Source of the DNA: Amycolatopsis tolypomycina
GTDB taxonomy: Bacteria > Actinomycetota > Actinomycetes > Mycobacteriales > Pseudonocardiaceae
DNA length: 64,000 nucleotides
NCBI RefSeq assembly: GCF_900105945.1
Contig: NZ_FNSO01000004.1
Coordinates: 2,046,001 to 2,110,000, forward strand
Direction: 5' to 3'
Below, in pieces: positions 8,944-16,731 of the stretch. The stretch's first letter is position 1; every line of letters begins with the position of its first letter. The notes under the pieces were generated by a model that worked only from the letters and a program-made list of their open reading frames with translations, was not told where the DNA came from and searched no databases. Position numbers and translations under genes: made by a program.

Positions 8944-8979
8944 GTGCGGGCGGCCGGGGGTGTGGGGGCCGCGGCCGGT

Positions 8980-9032
8980 GTCATGAAAGAGTCGTTCATG
9001 GCGTCAGACGTCATGAACGACTCTTTCATGAC
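8980..9032. terminator. Perfect 21-bp-arm intercistronic hairpin
   Basis: The 21-nt arm at 8980-9000 (TCATGAAAGAGTCGTTCATG core) is perfectly complementary to 9012-9032 across an 11-nt loop. There is no T-tract, so it may be an attenuator, an mRNA stabiliser or a mobile palindrome rather than a classical terminator. It separates the dehydrogenase stop from the DUF2264 start. Confidence 0.75.
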
Positions 9033-9049
9033 GTGCTGGTCGGCCGCCG

Positions 9050-10060
9050 TCATGCCTGCACCGCCAGCGAATGCCGGGTCACCGGCGCCCGGGCCGGCAG
9101 GCCCGCGGCGTACCGCTCCAGCTCGCCGAGCGCCTCCGCGCTCATCCGGCGGGTCTCCGACCCCAGCGAACCCGCCACGTGCGGGGTCAGCACCACGTTC
9201 GGCAGGTCGTAGAGCGGCGAGCCGGCCGGGAGCGGCTCCGGCTCGGTGACGTCGAGGACGGCGTGCAGGCCGTCGATGCAGGCCTGCTCGAGGGCCGTGG
9301 TGTCGACGAGCGCTCCGCGCGCGGTGTTGACCAGCACCGCGCCGGGCGGCAGGGCGGCCAGCTCGGCCGCGCCGATCATGTGCCGGGTCTCCGGCAGCGA
9401 GGGCGCGTGCAGGCTCAGCACGTCCGCCTGGGGCAGGGCTTCCGCCAGGGAGACCGGTTCGGCGCCGGCCGCCCGGATCTCGGCCGGGTCGGCCACCGGG
9501 TCGACGACGACCACCCGGGCCAGGTCCAGCAGTCGCAGCAGGGCCGCGACCCGGCGGCCGACGCGGGAGAAGCCCACCAGGACCACCGTGCGGTCGCGGC
9601 CGGACAGCTCGCCCCGCCGGTCGCGGTAGCCCCAGTCCTCGCGGGCCGTCCGGGCGTCGGCGGCCAGGAACGGCACCTTCTTGAACGCCCACAGGATCGC
9701 GCCCAGGGTGTACTGGGCGACCGGCTCGGCGTTGGCGTCGGCGGCCGTGGTGACCAGCAGGCCGCGGTCGAAGACCGCCGCGCCGACGTGGTCGCGGACG
9801 CTGCCCGCCGCGTGCAGCACCGCCCGCAGGTTCGGGGCGGCGCGCAGGACCTCCTCGTCGAGCGGGGGACATCCCCACGACGTGATCAGCACCTCGACCT
9901 CCGCGAGCCGCGCGCGCACCGCCGCCGACGTGAGCTCGTCGGTGCACAGCGGCTCGCCCAGCCGGGCCGTGGCGCGCAGCCGGGCCAGCTCCGCGGCGCC
10001 GAACTGCACCTCCATCGTGTCCCGTGCCATCACCAGCAGGGTCTCGGGGCGCCGCGTCAC
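9050..10060 (-). CDS. D-isomer-specific 2-hydroxyacid dehydrogenase
   Basis: A 336-aa NAD(P)-dependent dehydrogenase of the D-2-hydroxyacid family. The nucleotide-binding motif is VVLVGFSRVGRRVAALL (about 175-190), a degenerate GxGxxG. The catalytic set is visible as Arg in NTARGALVD (about 265), Glu in DVTEPEPLP (about 294) and His in LTPHVAGS (about 315). The start is GTG 10060, whose GTGA overlaps the stop of the upstream permease, so translation is probably coupled. Its place in a sugar ABC operon suggests it reduces or oxidises a sugar-acid-derived 2-keto or 2-hydroxy acid; the exact substrate is unknown. An internal ATG at 10030 is a weaker alternative start. Confidence 0.85.
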   Translation of the reverse strand: MTRRPETLLVMARDTMEVQFGAAELARLRATARLGEPLCTDELTSAAVRARLAEVEVLITSWGCPPLDEEVLRAAPNLRAVLHAAGSVRDHVGAAVFDRGLLVTTAADANAEPVAQYTLGAILWAFKKVPFLAADARTAREDWGYRDRRGELSGRDRTVVLVGFSRVGRRVAALLRLLDLARVVVVDPVADPAEIRAAGAEPVSLAEALPQADVLSLHAPSLPETRHMIGAAELAALPPGAVLVNTARGALVDTTALEQACIDGLHAVLDVTEPEPLPAGSPLYDLPNVVLTPHVAGSLGSETRRMSAEALGELERYAAGLPARAPVTRHSLAVQA

Positions 10061-10911
10061 TTGACGCTGCCCGCCGCCAGCCCGGACCGCCATTGCCGGT
10101 GCAGCAGCACGAACGCCACCACCAGCGGCAGCACGGCCAGCAGCGAGCCGGTGATGACGAGCGGGTTGTACTGCGGGAACTGGGTCACGCGCGTGCTCCA
10201 CTGGTAGAGGCCGAGGCTCATCGGGAACAGCTTCGGGTCGGTCAGCATCACCAGCGGCAGGAAGAAGTTGTTCCAGATCCCGACGAACTGGAACAGGAAG
10301 ATCGTTACCAGGCCGGGCCGCATCATCGGCAGCCCGATGGTGAAGAACGTCCGCAGCTCGCCGGCGCCGTCGGTGCGGGCCGCCTCCAGGACCTCGCCGG
10401 GCACCGCGGCTTCGGCGTAGACGCGGGCGAGGTAGACGCCGAAGGGGTTGGTGAGCAACGGGATGAACACCGCCCAGAACGTCCCGACCACGTGCAGCTG
10501 CGAAGCCAGCAGGTACAGCGGCAGGGCCAGCGCGGTCGTCGGCACGAGGACCCCGGCGAGCGTCACGGCGAACAGCGCGCGGCGGCCCGGGAAGTCGAGC
10601 TTCGCGATCGCGTACCCGCACGCCGCGCAGATGAACGAGCCGAGCACCGCGCCGAGGCCGGCGTAGAGCAATGAATTGCCGATCCAGTTCAGGAAGATGC
10701 CGTTCTCCTGGGTGAACAGCGCCTGGATGTTGGTGCCCAGGTTGAACTGCCCGAGTTCGAACGCGCCGGTCGTGGAGAAGTCGCCGACGGACTTGGTCGC
10801 CGAGGTGACCAGCCAGACCAGCGGGAGGACCGCGTAGAGCGAGGCCAGCACCAGCACGACGTGCACGACTGTGCGTGACGTCCACCGCGAAGCGGCGGGG
10901 GAGACGGTCAC
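10057..10911 (-). CDS. Carbohydrate ABC transporter permease (MalG type)
   Basis: A 284-aa inner-membrane permease with six predicted helices. The EAA loop that contacts the ATPase is visible as EVLEAARTDGAGELRTFFTIGLPMM (about 185-210; the EAA core is EAARTDGAG). It is the second permease of a sugar importer. Start GTG 10911 overlaps the stop of the first permease (GTGA). No ATP-binding subunit is encoded here. Actinomycete sugar importers often borrow a shared ATPase (MsiK type) encoded elsewhere, which probably applies here. Confidence 0.9.
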   Translation of the reverse strand: MTVSPAASRWTSRTVVHVVLVLASLYAVLPLVWLVTSATKSVGDFSTTGAFELGQFNLGTNIQALFTQENGIFLNWIGNSLLYAGLGAVLGSFICAACGYAIAKLDFPGRRALFAVTLAGVLVPTTALALPLYLLASQLHVVGTFWAVFIPLLTNPFGVYLARVYAEAAVPGEVLEAARTDGAGELRTFFTIGLPMMRPGLVTIFLFQFVGIWNNFFLPLVMLTDPKLFPMSLGLYQWSTRVTQFPQYNPLVITGSLLAVLPLVVAFVLLHRQWRSGLAAGSVK

Positions 10912-11834
10912 CGGGACCTCCGGTTGGACAGGCGCATGACCAGCGCCGAGAGCAGGGCGGAAACGAGGGCCAGCAACACGGACGCGGCGGCCGCGCGGCC
11001 GTAGTCGTTGGCGATGAACGCGGCTTCGTACACATACAGGCTCGGGGACCAGGTGCTCGTCACCGATCCGGTGAACCCGCGCAGCACTAGCGGTTCGGTG
11101 AACAGCTGCAGGGAGCCGATCACGGTGAACACGAGGGCGACGAACATCGTCGGCCGGATCATCGGGACCTTGATCGACACCGCCGTCCGGAAGCCCCCGG
11201 CGCCGTCGGCGCGCGCGGCCTCGAGGACGTCTCGCGGGACCGCCTGCAGCGCCGTGTAGAAGATGATCATGTTGTAGCCGACCCACTGCCAGGTCGCGAT
11301 GTTCACGATCGAGGGCAGGATGCCGGTCTTGCCCAGCGGGTCGAACGGCAGCAGCGCGGTCAGCCCGGAGTTCGGGCTGTATAGGTAGGCCCAGATGAGC
11401 CCGGTGATCACGGTCGGGACCGCGTAGGGCAGGAAGACGGCCAGCGACCACAGCCGCCGCAGCCGCACGACGGCGGAGTCGACCAGCAGGGCCAGCACGA
11501 GCGCGAGGCCGAGCATGATCGGGATGTGCACCAGCACGAACAGCGCCACGTTGCCGAGGCTGGCGTGGAACGCGCTGTCGGTGACCACGTCGGCGTAGTT
11601 GCCGAGCGCGATGAACGCCTGCGCCGGGCCGGAGAACCCCAGGCCGGACAGCCGGTCGGTGAACAGGCTGAGGTAGAGCGCGTAGCCGATCGGGACGAGC
11701 ACCGTGGCGGTCAGCAGGACCGCGAACGGCGCCGCCAGCACCAGGCCGGCGCGGCCACGGCGGCGTGGCGCCGGCGTGCCGGTCCTCGCCGGGGCCGGCA
11801 CGCTCGCGGCGCGTTCGGGGGTGAGGACGGTCAT
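10908..11834 (-). CDS. Carbohydrate ABC transporter permease (MalF type)
   Basis: A 308-aa permease with six predicted membrane helices after a basic N-terminal tail (about 1-30). The EAA loop reads DVLEAARADGAGGFRTAV (about 205-222). It pairs with the MalG-type permease downstream and the lipoprotein upstream to form a CUT1-type sugar importer. ATG 11834 overlaps the stop of the binding protein by one base (TGATG); GTG 11837 is an alternative. The arrangement of binding protein, MalF, MalG, dehydrogenase is tightly coupled and certainly one operon. Confidence 0.9.
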   Translation of the reverse strand: MTVLTPERAASVPAPARTGTPAPRRRGRAGLVLAAPFAVLLTATVLVPIGYALYLSLFTDRLSGLGFSGPAQAFIALGNYADVVTDSAFHASLGNVALFVLVHIPIMLGLALVLALLVDSAVVRLRRLWSLAVFLPYAVPTVITGLIWAYLYSPNSGLTALLPFDPLGKTGILPSIVNIATWQWVGYNMIIFYTALQAVPRDVLEAARADGAGGFRTAVSIKVPMIRPTMFVALVFTVIGSLQLFTEPLVLRGFTGSVTSTWSPSLYVYEAAFIANDYGRAAAASVLLALVSALLSALVMRLSNRRSR

Positions 11835-13168
11835 CACGCTTTCCCTTCCAGCACGGTCAGCCCGCGCTCGCGCAGCGCGGCGACGGCGTCGGCCTGCGTC
11901 TGCCGGACGGCGGTGGCCAGTGTCGACCCGCCCGTCTTCACCCCGCTCATCCGGTCGACGACGGTGGAGAAGATCCGCAGCGCGTTGGGGCCCCACGTCC
12001 AGTCCGGGACCCGCAGGGCGGCTTCGTCGAGCACGTCGTACACCGGGGCGCCGAGGAAGTAGCCGCCCTTGTACGCCTGCCGGGCGACGTCGCGGCTCGG
12101 CAGGTAGCCGGGGAACGGCGTGGTGAACGTGGTGCCGATCTTCGCGACGGCCGGGTCGGTGCTCAGCCAGCGCAGGAACTGCACGGCGGCGTCCGGCACC
12201 TTGCTCTCGGCGGAGACGGCGAACGCGCTGCCGCCCTGGACGCCGTTGGCCGGGACGCCGTCCCAGGTCGGCATGGTGGTGACCGCCCACCGGCCCTTGT
12301 CCTGCGGGATGGACTTCACCAGCGAACCGACGCTCCACGACGCGCCCAGCAGGCCCCAGAGCCGGCCGGTGTGCATGGCGCCGATCCAGTCCTGGTCGCC
12401 GGTCGGGGCCGTGGCGACCAGGCCGTCGCGGATCATCCCCTGCCAGTAGTCGGCGGTGCGGAGCGTGCCTTCGCCGCTGATGTTCACCCGCCACGAGCCG
12501 CCGTCGACCCGCCACCACGGATCGCCCGCCTGCCAGCACATCCCGGCGAAGAAGGAGCCGTCGTTGAGCGGGAACGTCGTCACGCGCGCCGCCGCGTCGG
12601 CCTGCTTCACGGCCTGAGCGGCGGCGCGGAACTCGGCCCACGTGCGCGGCACCGCGATGCCGTGCTTGTCGAACAGGTCCTTGCGGTAGTAGAGCACCAT
12701 CGGGGCGAGGTCCATCGGCACGGCCCAGGTGCGCCCACCCGGCCGGACGCCCTGCCAGGCGGCGGGGGAGTAGCCGCGCTCGAGGTCCGCCAGGTCGTCG
12801 GTCAGGTCGCGCAGGCCGCCGGTGGTGAGCAGCTGCGGCAGGCCCTGGTACTCGGCGTGCAGGATGTCCGGGGCGTTGTGGGCGCGCAGCGCGTTCGTCT
12901 GCTGGGCGTACCCGCCCTTGAGGCCGGACGCGATCACGTTGAGCTCCACGGCGATGTCCGGGTGGGCGGCGTTGAACGCGGCGACGTACTTGTCCATGCC
13001 GGTGAGCCAGGACCAGATCCGCACCCGGGTGGCACCCGATGCGGTGGTCGTCGACGACGCGCAGCCGCCGAGCAGCCCGCCGGCCGCGAGCCCGGCCGTG
13101 GCCGTGGCCGTGGCCGTGGCCGTGAGGAATGTCCGGCGGGTGAGGCCCGCCGATCGCGGAAGCATCAT
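11834..13168 (-). CDS. Extracellular sugar-binding lipoprotein of ABC importer
   Basis: About 444 aa, family 1 extracellular solute-binding protein. The N-terminus combines a twin-arginine-like stretch (LTRRTFLTA) with a lipobox (GGLLGGCAS), so it should be anchored to the membrane outside the cell. The start is one of two adjacent ATGs (13168 or 13165) behind GGAGGAG (13171-13177); the second has better spacing. The signal-peptide core is encoded by a perfect five-copy hexanucleotide repeat giving ATATATATAT-like residues. The mature part shows WSWLTGMDKYVAAFNAAHPDI and ANGVQGGSAFAVS, typical of this fold. The ligand is not readable; an oligosaccharide from an acidic glycan is inferred from the divergent lyase gene. 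Confidence 0.88.
   Translation of the reverse strand: MMLPRSAGLTRRTFLTATATATATAGLAAGGLLGGCASSTTTASGATRVRIWSWLTGMDKYVAAFNAAHPDIAVELNVIASGLKGGYAQQTNALRAHNAPDILHAEYQGLPQLLTTGGLRDLTDDLADLERGYSPAAWQGVRPGGRTWAVPMDLAPMVLYYRKDLFDKHGIAVPRTWAEFRAAAQAVKQADAAARVTTFPLNDGSFFAGMCWQAGDPWWRVDGGSWRVNISGEGTLRTADYWQGMIRDGLVATAPTGDQDWIGAMHTGRLWGLLGASWSVGSLVKSIPQDKGRWAVTTMPTWDGVPANGVQGGSAFAVSAESKVPDAAVQFLRWLSTDPAVAKIGTTFTTPFPGYLPSRDVARQAYKGGYFLGAPVYDVLDEAALRVPDWTWGPNALRIFSTVVDRMSGVKTGGSTLATAVRQTQADAVAALRERGLTVLEGKA
13094..13123. repeat. Coding hexanucleotide microsatellite (GGCCGT)x5
   Basis: Five perfect GGCCGT copies lie within the signal peptide of the sugar-binding lipoprotein. Slippage would change the hydrophobic core by two residues (Ala-Thr) without a frameshift. 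Confidence 0.95.
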
Positions 13169-13221
13169 TGCTCCTCCGTCGGAAGTGATGGCTGTCACTG
13201 TCGGGCTGTGTCATAGTTCGA

Positions 13222-13258
13222 GTCAACATTTGAGGTCAAAAGCGATCACAAACGATCA
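13222..13258. promoter_or_regulatory. Candidate operator with phased direct repeats
   Basis: The divergent gap between the lipoprotein and the lyase holds GTCAA at 13222 and 13235 and CGATCA at 13243 and 13253. The second pair is spaced 10 bp, one helical turn. The regulator at the end of the lyase operon is the natural candidate to bind here. The site is inferred from repetition and position only. Confidence 0.4.
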
Positions 13259-13279
13259 GGATCGAAGGATGGTGGTTCC

Positions 13280-15037
13280 GTGGCCCTGCGGCCACCGGTC
13301 CCGGACGTGCGCGACCGCACGGTCTGGGACGCCGTGGACGGCGCGGCGATCCTCGCCGAAGCCGAGGCCGTGCTCGCCCGTCCGGCGCCGGTCCTGACGG
13401 CGACGGCGTGGGCCAGGACCTTCCGCGACGGCGTCCGGACGGACTACGAAGACGCGGCCCGAGCCCTGCGCGAACGCGTGACGCTGCTGGTGCTGGCCGC
13501 GGTGCTGACCGGCGAGGTGCCGCCGAAGCCGGTGCGGTTCCTGGACGGCGCGATCGACGGGCTGGTCGCGCTCGCCGAGGCGACCACGTGGTGCTGGGCA
13601 CCCCACGACCGGCACGCGGCCGGGCGCGGGGAAGTGCTGGCCGATCCCGGCGACCCGTTCCTCGACCTGGGCGCGGCCGAGGTCGCCTCGCTGTTCGCCT
13701 GGGCCGATCACGTGCTGGGCCCGCACCTCGAACTCCGGGCGCCGGGACTGCGCAGACGCTTGCGGCGGGAGGTGGACGTCCGCGTCCTGACGCCGTTCGA
13801 ACGCGTCCGCGACTGGCACTGGCTCGGTCTCGACGGCGACGCGCACAACTGGAACCCGTGGATCCACAGTGGCGTTCTCGCGGCTGCCGTGCTGCTCGTC
13901 GACGACGAAGAGCGGCGCGAGCGGCTGGTGCGGCTGGTGGCCGAAGGGCTCGAGCACTACGTCGCGGTCCTGCCCGACGACGGCGGCGTCGACGAAGGCG
14001 TCGCCTACTGGTGGCACGGCGCCTGCCGCCTGCTGGAGTGCCTCGATCTGCTCGGCGAGACGGGGGATCTCCCCCTGCCGGCCGAGCTGATCCGCTTCCC
14101 ACACCGGATGCACCTGGGTGGCGACGCGTACGTCAACGCCGGAGACGCCCCGGCCCGCCTGCCCCTGGCCCAGCCGTGGCACGTCCTGTACCGGTGGGGC
14201 CGGCGCCTGTCCGACGACGAGGTCTGCGCGCACGCGGTGAGCCGGGCGCGGGAAGGTGGCCGGCTCGTGTGGCCGGAGGCCGGTCTCGGCCGTGCCCTGA
14301 CCGGGCTGACCGACCCGGACTGGCGGACGGCGGAACCGGGTGGCACCTGGCTGGCCCGCGAGGAATGGCTGCCGCGGGTGCAGGTGCTCGTCGCCCGGGA
14401 GACGGCGGGCACGGCGCGCGGGCTGACGCTCGCGGTCAAGGCCGGGCACAACGGGGAGCGGCACAACCACCTCGACGTGGGGTCCTACTGGGTGGCGGTC
14501 GACGGCGTGCCGCTGGTGGCCGACGTCGGGCAGCCGACCTACACCGCGGCCAGCTTCGGCCCGGACCGCTACCGAGCCTGGCCGCTGCGCAGCGAGTGGC
14601 ACAACGTCCCCGAACCGGGTGTCACGCAGGAGCCGGGGGAGGCGTCCGGAGCGCGGGACGTCCGGGTGGAGCTCACCGCCTCCGCGGCCACGCTCACCGC
14701 GGACCTCGCCGGCGCCTACCCCGGCGTGCCGCGCTGGATCCGCTCGGTGCGGCTGGTCCGCGCCCCGCACCCGCACGTCCTGGTGACCGACGACGACAGC
14801 GTCCGGCCGGTCCGGCTCCGGCACGTGCTCGCCGGCGACGTCGAGCTGGGCGACGGCGAGGCGGTCGTGGCGGGGAAGCTGCGGCTGAGCTGGGACCCGC
14901 GGCACACCACCGCGGAGCTCGAACGCCGCCCGCTGGCCGACCCGCTGCTGCGGGCCTCCTGGGGCGAGCACCTCGACCGGCTCACCCTGGTGGTGCACGA
15001 CGGCCCGGCGCGGGTCCGGCTGGAGCGGGTCCGGTGA
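13280..15037 (+). CDS. Heparinase II/III-family polysaccharide lyase
   Basis: A 585-aa protein with an alpha/alpha toroid followed by a beta-sandwich, the two-part plan of heparinase II/III and alginate lyases, which cleave uronate polysaccharides by beta-elimination. Visible landmarks are WHWLGLDGDAHNWNPW (about 179-194), DDGGVDEGVAYWWHGACR (about 234-251), and the C-terminal domain signature HNGERHNHLDVGSYWVAVDG (about 394-413). The last one contains the His and Asp residues expected at the active-site/metal region. No signal peptide is seen, so it probably acts on imported oligosaccharide. GTG 13280 is preceded by AAGGATGG; its stop overlaps the regulator start (TGATG). It diverges from the ABC importer operon. 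Confidence 0.85.
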   Translation: MALRPPVPDVRDRTVWDAVDGAAILAEAEAVLARPAPVLTATAWARTFRDGVRTDYEDAARALRERVTLLVLAAVLTGEVPPKPVRFLDGAIDGLVALAEATTWCWAPHDRHAAGRGEVLADPGDPFLDLGAAEVASLFAWADHVLGPHLELRAPGLRRRLRREVDVRVLTPFERVRDWHWLGLDGDAHNWNPWIHSGVLAAAVLLVDDEERRERLVRLVAEGLEHYVAVLPDDGGVDEGVAYWWHGACRLLECLDLLGETGDLPLPAELIRFPHRMHLGGDAYVNAGDAPARLPLAQPWHVLYRWGRRLSDDEVCAHAVSRAREGGRLVWPEAGLGRALTGLTDPDWRTAEPGGTWLAREEWLPRVQVLVARETAGTARGLTLAVKAGHNGERHNHLDVGSYWVAVDGVPLVADVGQPTYTAASFGPDRYRAWPLRSEWHNVPEPGVTQEPGEASGARDVRVELTASAATLTADLAGAYPGVPRWIRSVRLVRAPHPHVLVTDDDSVRPVRLRHVLAGDVELGDGEAVVAGKLRLSWDPRHTTAELERRPLADPLLRASWGEHLDRLTLVVHDGPARVRLERVR

Positions 15038-16137
15038 TGCTCGCCTCGGAACGGCACCAGCTGATCCTTTCCCTGGTGCGCGAACACGGCGCGGTCCGGC
15101 TCACCGAACTGGTCGAGCGGCTGGGCGTCACCGCGGTCACCGTCCGCCGGGACGTCACCGAGCTGGCCGACCGCGGGCTGCTGACGCGCGTGCACGGCGG
15201 GGTCACGCTGACCCGGCCCCGCGGCAGCCACCCCGAGCCCGGGCGCGTCGCGTCGGTGTTCGGGCCGACCGCGCCCGGCGCGCTGGTCGGCATGGTCGCG
15301 CCGTCGGTGGAGTACTACTGGCCGACGGTGGTCCAGGGCGCGCAGTCCACCGTGGCCGCGGCGGGCGGGCGGCTCGTGCTGCGCGCGTCCAGCTACGACG
15401 CGGCGGAGGACCGCCGCCAGATCACCAAGCTCCTCGAACGCGGCGTCCAGACGCTGCTGGTCGCGCCGGCCACCAGCGGGCGCGGCGCGCTGGACCTGCT
15501 GCGCTGGCTGGGGTCGCTGAACGTCCCGGCGGTCCTCGTCGAGCGCGTCCCGCCGCCGGAGCTGCCCACCCTGGCCCTGGACGCGGCCACGACCGCGCAC
15601 GCGCTCGGTGCCGGGCTGGCCGTCCGGCACCTGGTTTCGCTGGGCCACCGCGGGGTCGGGCTCGTGACATCGCGGTCCAGCCCGACCAGCCGCGCGCTGC
15701 GCACCGGCTGGCGCGAGACGATCGATTCCCTGGGCCTGGACACGGCGCTCGACCTCGACGTCCCGGTCTACGGTTCCGCGGGCTGGGCGGGGGAGTACGA
15801 CGCGTTGCTGGCGCGCTGCCGCCGGGCGGGGGTGCGCGCCCTGCTGGTGCACGCCGACCGCGAGGCCATCGGCCTGATCGAACGGGCCCGCGACGGCGGC
15901 ATCGCGGTGCCGGGCGAGCTGGCGGTGGTCTCCTACGACGACGAGGTCGCGGCGGCGTCCGACCCGCCGCTGACCGCGGTGTGCCCGCAGAAGCACCGGC
16001 TCGGCGCGGTGGCCGCCGAACTCGCGCTGGCCCGCCTCGCCGACCCGACCGGCCGGCCCGTGCACCGGCTGCAGCTGTGGCCGACGCTCGTGGTGCGCGA
16101 ATCCTGCGGCGGGGTGGCGGAATCCGCCTCGCCGTGA
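15037..16137 (+). CDS. DeoR-type HTH fused to LacI-type sugar-binding domain
   Basis: A 366-aa transcription regulator. The N-terminus is a DeoR winged helix (ERHQLILSLVREHGAVRLTE, then LGVTAVTVRRDVTELADRGLLTRVHGG, about 5-55). The rest is a periplasmic-binding-protein-like effector domain (about 75-360) with LacI-family features such as RHLVSLGHRGVGLVTS, VVSYDDEVAAASDPPLTAV and a PTLVVRESCG ending. DeoR proteins normally carry a sugar-phosphate-isomerase-like domain, so this hybrid should sense a free sugar. It is translationally coupled to the lyase and likely controls both divergent operons. Confidence 0.85.
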   Translation: MLASERHQLILSLVREHGAVRLTELVERLGVTAVTVRRDVTELADRGLLTRVHGGVTLTRPRGSHPEPGRVASVFGPTAPGALVGMVAPSVEYYWPTVVQGAQSTVAAAGGRLVLRASSYDAAEDRRQITKLLERGVQTLLVAPATSGRGALDLLRWLGSLNVPAVLVERVPPPELPTLALDAATTAHALGAGLAVRHLVSLGHRGVGLVTSRSSPTSRALRTGWRETIDSLGLDTALDLDVPVYGSAGWAGEYDALLARCRRAGVRALLVHADREAIGLIERARDGGIAVPGELAVVSYDDEVAAASDPPLTAVCPQKHRLGAVAAELALARLADPTGRPVHRLQLWPTLVVRESCGGVAESASP

Positions 16138-16167
16138 AATCGTCGAATTCACCGGCGTGTCTTCCGT

Positions 16168-16211
16168 GCTACGGCCGGAATGCGAATCCGGTTGTTTCGA
16201 AGCGATAACGA
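16168..16211 (+). promoter_or_regulatory. 44-bp repeated element, copy 1
   Basis: GCTACGG...AATGCG.ATCCGGTTGT...CGATAACGA is shared, ungapped, with 21541-21584. This copy lies about 100 bp upstream of the small membrane protein gene and may be its promoter or operator. A promoter reading (GGAATG and CGATAA boxes) is only a suggestion. Confidence 0.5.
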
Positions 16212-16244
16212 GCGCATCGCAATCGTGGGATTTACAAGAAGTGG

Positions 16245-16306
16245 ATCACCTCCTAGTCTCCGCGACGGGACATGCGAGAGTTCGCATGTGGGGATGTGGA
16301 GGTGGT
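16245..16306 (+). promoter_or_regulatory. Leader able to sequester its own Shine-Dalgarno site
   Basis: ATCACCTCC (16245-16253) can pair with GGAGGTGGT (16298-16306) over 9 bp including one U-G pair, covering the ribosome-binding site of the next gene. Between them is a perfect 8-bp hairpin, ACATGCGA (16270-16277), loop GAGT, TCGCATGT (16282-16289). The nested design suggests translational control. The upstream strand equals the 16S rRNA 3' tail over TGGATCACCTCCT. Confidence 0.5.
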
Positions 16307-16310
16307 TCGG

Positions 16311-16691
16311 TTGACGCGCCCGACGGCGCCTGCGGCCAGGCGGCAGATTTCGGTCCAGGAATTGATTCAGCGGTGCCAGGCGGAGAATTCCCCGGCGCCG
16401 GACTCCCGCGCTCGGGAGGCGGTGGTAACCGGTGCCCCGCGTCCCGACCGCCTCCCGCGGTGGCTGATCGCGGGCGCGGCGGGAGTGGCCGCGCTGAGCG
16501 CGTTCGCGCTGGTCTCGTTCGTGGTCCAGGGCGATCCGGAGCCGCCGTCGGTCCGGGTTCCGGCGGCCCCGGGCGCGATCACGTTCGCCGGAACCCGGAC
16601 GGTGACGGAAACGGCGGCCCCGCCACCACCGACCGTATTCTCCCCGGCCTACGGCTCACCTTACGGCGGCTATTACACGCCGCCGAAGTAA
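16311..16691 (+). CDS. Small single-pass membrane protein, unknown
   Basis: About 126 aa, not assigned to a family. The proposed start is TTG 16311, five nt after GGAGGTGG (16298-16305); upstream ATG 16272 in the same frame would place the start inside the leader hairpin. A cytoplasmic basic segment holds ISVQELIQRC, echoing the SVxxLIxxR tails at 174-2978. One transmembrane helix follows (WLIAGAAGVAALSAFALVSFVV, about residues 60-81), then an extracellular tail rich in Pro, Thr and Tyr ending SPYGGYYTPPK. The topology suggests a secretion- or wall-associated accessory protein, but no function can be named. Confidence 0.6.
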   Translation: MTRPTAPAARRQISVQELIQRCQAENSPAPDSRAREAVVTGAPRPDRLPRWLIAGAAGVAALSAFALVSFVVQGDPEPPSVRVPAAPGAITFAGTRTVTETAAPPPPTVFSPAYGSPYGGYYTPPK

Positions 16692-16731
16692 GTCGCGGGC
16701 CGGCCGGTCGCGGGGCCGGAAGCGCCCCAAT

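Noticed and set aside
10057..13168. Missing ATPase gene in the sugar importer treated as a deletion
   Set aside because: Actinomycete CUT1 importers commonly use a shared ATPase encoded elsewhere, so absence is expected.
16242..16254. Match to the 3' end of 16S rRNA (TGGATCACCTCCT)
   Set aside because: No other rRNA sequence surrounds it, so it is not an rRNA gene. It is kept only as a possible leader element.
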